DNA of 8,479 nt from positions 1 to 8,479 of the forward strand of contig CALZJV010000254.1 of the NCBI GenBank assembly GCA_945787595.1, given 5' to 3'. The notes under the pieces are model-generated. The model worked only from the letters and a program-made list of their open reading frames with translations. It ran no database searches and had not been told where the DNA came from. This DNA is from an uncultured Desulfobacterales bacterium (GTDB lineage Bacteria; Desulfobacterota; Desulfobacteria; Desulfobacterales; JAFDCJ01). Of the stretch, positions 6,235 through 8,479 are shown piece by piece. Position 1 is the first letter of the stretch. Every line of letters starts with the position of its first letter. The position numbers and the translations under genes were made by a program.

Positions 6235-6253
6235 AAAACCGTGCCGGTTTTTT
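6235..6253 (+). terminator. Probable intrinsic terminator of the transposon operon
   Basis: AAAACC (6235-6240) pairs with GGTTTT (6246-6251) around GTGCC, and the T run continues to 6253. The stem is only 6 bp with four A-T pairs, so it is weak. It lies 140 bases after the ATPase stop and 87 bases before the inverted repeat, where an operon end is expected. The rest of 6095-6340 shows no convincing gene. Confidence 0.5.
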
Positions 6254-6323
6254 GCATTTGGGTGTCATTTTGTAAGAAAAGCAACCTATCGATTTTCTAG
6301 GGGCATGCAAATGCGAGGACAAT

Positions 6324-6360
6324 TATTTTGCGAATATTGGCGTTACACTATTCGCTAGCG
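6324..6360 (-). repeat. Right terminal inverted repeat of the transposon
   Basis: 6341-6360 is the exact inverse of the left 20-bp repeat. TATTTTGC at 6324-6331 is the inverse of the left inner block, again 9 bases away. Farther in on the same strand, GCATGCCCC and GTTGCT echo the left-end GCATATACCCC and GTTGCTAT, possibly further transposase sites. The right end lacks the TAYCCCGCC array found at the left, so the two ends are not equivalent, as in Mu and Tn7. Confidence 0.92.
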
Positions 6361-6487
6361 TATAGGGCATCTTTGTTTTATTGAGATATCCATAACATAT
6401 ATGAATTATTACGAAAATTTAGATATTGGCAAGATATATTAAACCAAGCATGAAAACTCTAATTACTACATTGTATCACTCTTTTTT

Positions 6488-6516
6488 CTTGACAATAATC
6501 ATCATTTCTTATAGAT
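6488..6516 (+). promoter_or_regulatory. Possible promoter for the right-flank leader transcript
   Basis: A perfect TTGACA (6488-6493) is followed after 15 bases by TATAGA or after 17 by TAGATA as -10 candidates, neither close to consensus. It would start a transcript near 6522 that meets the terminator at 6740 after about 220 bases, so it could drive either a small RNA or the leader of the PHP gene. The call rests mainly on the -35 match. Confidence 0.25.
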
Positions 6517-6739
6517 AAATAATCGGCCTTTTCTGATATTAAGAATATCTTCTGATCTGGAATAGATATTATCTGAGTCATTTTCCTAACTTTTGATGTC
6601 CCCTCTGAGTGAATACGAATTCTGTCCCGAAGCCTAAAAAGAATATCTGGAGAACTTTTACCCACAAATAATCTTAACGTCACTGTATCATACTGGAGAA
6701 AGCCGTGATTAGACTTATCCAGAAGGCACCAAACCAAAG

Positions 6740-6778
6740 CCTCCAGGGTTTTACACCCTTTGGAGGTTTTTTATTTTT
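6740..6778 (+). terminator. Intrinsic terminator, possibly an attenuator for the PHP gene
   Basis: CCTCCA (6740-6745) pairs with TGGAGG (6761-6766), and GGGT (6746-6749) with ACCC (6755-6758), leaving two bulged T and the loop TTTAC. TTTTTTATTTTT follows. This is a strong rightward terminator; the opposite strand lacks a U run. No gene directly upstream needs it. It ends 59 bases before ATG 6838, and its 5' arm can also pair with CTGGAG at 6693-6698. Confidence 0.8.
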
Positions 6779-6837
6779 GTTTACCATTCGTTAAATCTCT
6801 TTCCCGCCCTACCTAAAACATAAAAAAGGAGGCGAAG

Positions 6838-8479
6838 ATGAAAGAAAAATCCAATCACCTTAAATCTATTCTAAATTCAATAGCAATTTCTTTGGTCGTG
6901 CCTTTATTCATTTTTGCTTCTCAAACATCATCCTTAGCAGTCCAACCTCAAGTGGCCGCTGGTCCTCGCCATACCGTAGGTGTCAAATCCGACGGCACGA
7001 TGGTGGCCGTGGGTCCTTCCAGTGCAAATGCTCCCGAGCAGTCGGATGCACACGGCATTCGTTCTCAAATACAAAATTTAATTGACGTTTTGGATTCACA
7101 GGGCTATGCAGAATTGATTTCATGGGATGAGCACGTTGTATTGGTCTACCGTTTGGCCGCGGATCGGGAACCCAGCCCAACGGAATTTTTTCAACTCAAA
7201 AAATTGCACGATCGCACTGGGCTAGCGCGAAGCGATGTTCTATCGATTGCTCTTCGCGGTCAAGGTATGCGTCTTTCTTGGGAACAATGTCGCACATTTT
7301 TAAAGCGGGTCACTGGTGCCGACTTTCGTGTTGACCGATCCATACGAGACAAGGCTCGGCAATTAGCTGCGATTCCTGAGCGAGAAGTGATTAAGCAAGT
7401 GTTGCCACCAGTGGAAAGCTCACCAGCCGGTGATACCGGTTTTCAACTCCAAGAAACCGACAGTATCGTGCCCTTTGAACAATACAATATCTATTTTGGC
7501 TATCTGCACGCCCACAGCACCATATCCGATGGTGAAGGCAGTCCGCGACGGGCCTACGAGCATGCTCGAGATCCCGGAGGTCTCGATTTTTTCGCGCTGA
7601 CAGACCACGGATATGCCTTCAATCTTTGGCCTTGGGAAGATGAATGGGAAGAGATGGTGGAAGCCGCTGACGATAGCTATCAACCGGGGGTCTATGTAAC
7701 GCTTTGGGGTTTTGAATGGTCCAACCTCGTTTATGGTCACATCAATGTGATTAATTCCTCTGATTTCACTGATTTTGCATCCGAGTCTACCCTTCATGAT
7801 ATCTATAATTGGATAACCGACCGCCCTACATGTTTCGGGCGGTTTAATCATCCGGGGGAGTATGATGAGACAGGTGACGAGTTTTCGCATTTCAAACCCT
7901 ATTCCTATGCCATAGAACAGATGGTGGGAATTGAGAATTGGAGCGGCAATGATGGCTTCGATCGGCATTATTACGGGGGAAGCTGGTCATCGAGTGAGAC
8001 AAGTTACTGGGATGTAGGGAATCAAAAAGGTTGGTATTTGGGATCGCTGGGCGGTCAGGACAACCATCAAGAGGATTGGGGTATTCGCAATGATTTCCGG
8101 ACAGCCGTCTTAGCCATAGAGCTGACGCGTGAAGATATCATTGACGCTTACATGCATCGACGTTTTTATTCCACCGAGGACAAAGACTTGCACATTGATT
8201 TTCGATCTGCAGGATATCCGATGGGTTCTCGTTTAGCGGGTGTCAGTCATATTTTTGAAATAAAGGCCTGGGATGAAAGCGGAGATACGTTTCGGGAAGT
8301 GCGCCTGTACCGCAATGGAGAAATGATAAGAACGCAGAATGTTTCCGGCGAAGCGATTCATATCGTTCTGGACGAGAGTTCGAACAATGCAAATTCTGCC
8401 TATTATTACGTCATCATACAGCAAAACGACGACAATGATGGTAACGGTCGCAACGATGAGGCGATTTCGTCGCCGATTT
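6838..8479 (+). CDS. Secreted PHP-domain metal-dependent phosphoesterase with orphan RCC1 half-repeat (3' end beyond window)
   Basis: 547 codons, open to the end of the window. AGGAGG (6827-6832) is 5 bases before ATG 6838. Residues 1-34 form a signal peptide: basic start, hydrophobic 11-27, likely cleavage after SSLA. Residues 39-59 read VAAGPRHTV...DGTMVAVG, one RCC1-type half-repeat without partners. Residues about 70-200 are mostly helical and not recognised. The PHP domain begins near 215 with FGYLHAHSTISDGEG (H224, H226), then DFFALTDHG (D256, H257), GFEWSNLVYGH, RFNHPGEY (H338) and GGQDNHQED (D408, H410): the four PHP motif positions and their metal ligands are present. From about 440 a beta-rich domain begins (RLAGVSHIFEIKAWD...VRLYRNGEMI), carrying an acidic NDDNDGNGRNDE loop before AISSPI. 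It should act outside the cytoplasm on a phosphoester. The substrate is unknown. It is unrelated to the transposon. Confidence 0.88.
   Translation, partial: MKEKSNHLKSILNSIAISLVVPLFIFASQTSSLAVQPQVAAGPRHTVGVKSDGTMVAVGPSSANAPEQSDAHGIRSQIQNLIDVLDSQGYAELISWDEHVVLVYRLAADREPSPTEFFQLKKLHDRTGLARSDVLSIALRGQGMRLSWEQCRTFLKRVTGADFRVDRSIRDKARQLAAIPEREVIKQVLPPVESSPAGDTGFQLQETDSIVPFEQYNIYFGYLHAHSTISDGEGSPRRAYEHARDPGGLDFFALTDHGYAFNLWPWEDEWEEMVEAADDSYQPGVYVTLWGFEWSNLVYGHINVINSSDFTDFASESTLHDIYNWITDRPTCFGRFNHPGEYDETGDEFSHFKPYSYAIEQMVGIENWSGNDGFDRHYYGGSWSSSETSYWDVGNQKGWYLGSLGGQDNHQEDWGIRNDFRTAVLAIELTREDIIDAYMHRRFYSTEDKDLHIDFRSAGYPMGSRLAGVSHIFEIKAWDESGDTFREVRLYRNGEMIRTQNVSGEAIHIVLDESSNNANSAYYYVIIQQNDDNDGNGRNDEAISSPI

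Larger units (their letters stand above)
1875..6360 (+). mobile_element. Complete five-gene DDE/AAA+ transposon (Mu/Tn7-superfamily style), unnamed family
   Basis: The boundaries are set by a 20-bp perfect inverted repeat at the two ends, and every gene inside reads rightward. Content in order: zinc-ribbon/HTH protein (2138), CHC2 zinc-finger protein (2858), ParB/phage-like DNA-binding protein (3167), DDE transposase (3724), AAA+ ATPase (5417). The transposase-plus-ATPase pair is the core shared by Mu (MuA/MuB), Tn7 (TnsB/TnsC), Tn5053 (TniA/TniB) and IS21 (IstA/IstB). The protein lengths and the three auxiliary genes do not match any of those. TnsA, TniQ/TnsD and a resolvase are not visible. 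By inference, transposition would give cointegrates unless the host resolves them. No passenger gene is present: the whole interior is transposition genes and ends. All frames are intact apart from a possible shift at the end of the first gene, so the copy could be active. The family name is undetermined. Confidence 0.88.
6361..6837. other. Right flank: 477 bases without a convincing gene
   Basis: AT-rich. From left to right it holds: the transposon junction (CGCTAGCG followed by TATAGGGC); about 120 bases with nothing recognisable; a possible rightward promoter near 6488; a stretch that can fold in alternative ways (6693-6746); an intrinsic terminator (6740-6778); and the leader of the PHP gene with AGGAGG at 6827-6832. 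A leftward 92-codon frame (6459-6737) opens with TTG beside the terminator stem and has no convincing ribosome-binding site, so I do not call it. Confidence 0.5.

Noticed and set aside
6144..6275. Rightward 43-codon open stretch with coding-like composition (KIAYLREFFDRYQSKIEKM)
   Set aside because: No ATG, GTG or TTG near its start, no ribosome-binding site, and the operon terminator lies inside it. It could be a decayed gene tail but cannot be supported.
6459..6737. Leftward 92-codon frame between transposon and PHP gene
   Set aside because: It begins with TTG right beside the terminator stem, the only nearby GGAGG is 2 bases from that TTG, and the product matches nothing I recognise. A chance frame is more likely, though a remnant cannot be excluded.
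7420..7968. Leftward 182-codon frame opposite the PHP gene
   Set aside because: It is the antisense shadow of a frame with clear PHP metal-binding motifs and a strong ribosome-binding site.

Overview
The window looks like an accessory region of a Gram-negative bacterial chromosome. A Desulfobacterota-type host is plausible: a single RCC1-type half-repeat behind a signal peptide is a style I associate with that group, and the transposition genes have a similar flavour. This is an impression from the sequence, not a proven taxonomy. Three blocks are present: a leftward type IV toxin-antitoxin operon (1-1751), a complete-looking 4.5-kb transposon (1875-6360), and a right flank with a structured leader and a secreted PHP-domain protein that runs off the window (6361-8479).

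Left block: abiEi (antitoxin and autorepressor, winged helix) and abiEii (nucleotidyltransferase toxin, its last residues beyond base 1) are on the minus strand, separated by 3 bases, with a TTGACA promoter upstream of abiEi.

Central block: a 20-bp perfect terminal inverted repeat, CGCTAGCGAATAGTGTAACG, lies at 1875-1894 and, inverted, at 6341-6360. Each end has a second shared block (GCAAAATA) at the same distance inside. Between the ends, all on the plus strand, are five genes: a zinc-ribbon/HTH protein, a lone CHC2-type zinc-finger protein, a ParB/phage-like DNA-binding protein, an rve-fold DDE transposase (D170, D239, E283) of the TnsB/MuA kind, and a small AAA+ ATPase of the TnsC/TniB/MuB kind. 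There is no TnsA, no recognisable TniQ/TnsD, no resolvase and no passenger gene. I cannot match the gene set to a named transposon family. The left end carries six copies of TAYCCCGCC and a long hairpin that buries the Shine-Dalgarno sequence of the first gene. A second hairpin does the same for the second gene. Together these suggest that expression is held down at translation and, by inference, is protected from read-through transcription entering from the host.

Right block: about 480 AT-rich bases without a convincing gene end in an intrinsic terminator whose 5' arm can alternatively pair with an upstream CTGGAG, the layout of a transcription attenuator. 60 bases after the terminator stem-loop starts a secreted protein with a signal peptide, a single orphan RCC1 half-repeat, a PHP metal-dependent phosphoesterase domain and the beginning of a beta-rich C-terminal domain.

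Most novel content: the five-gene transposon, with its two auxiliary zinc proteins and its SD-occluding hairpins.
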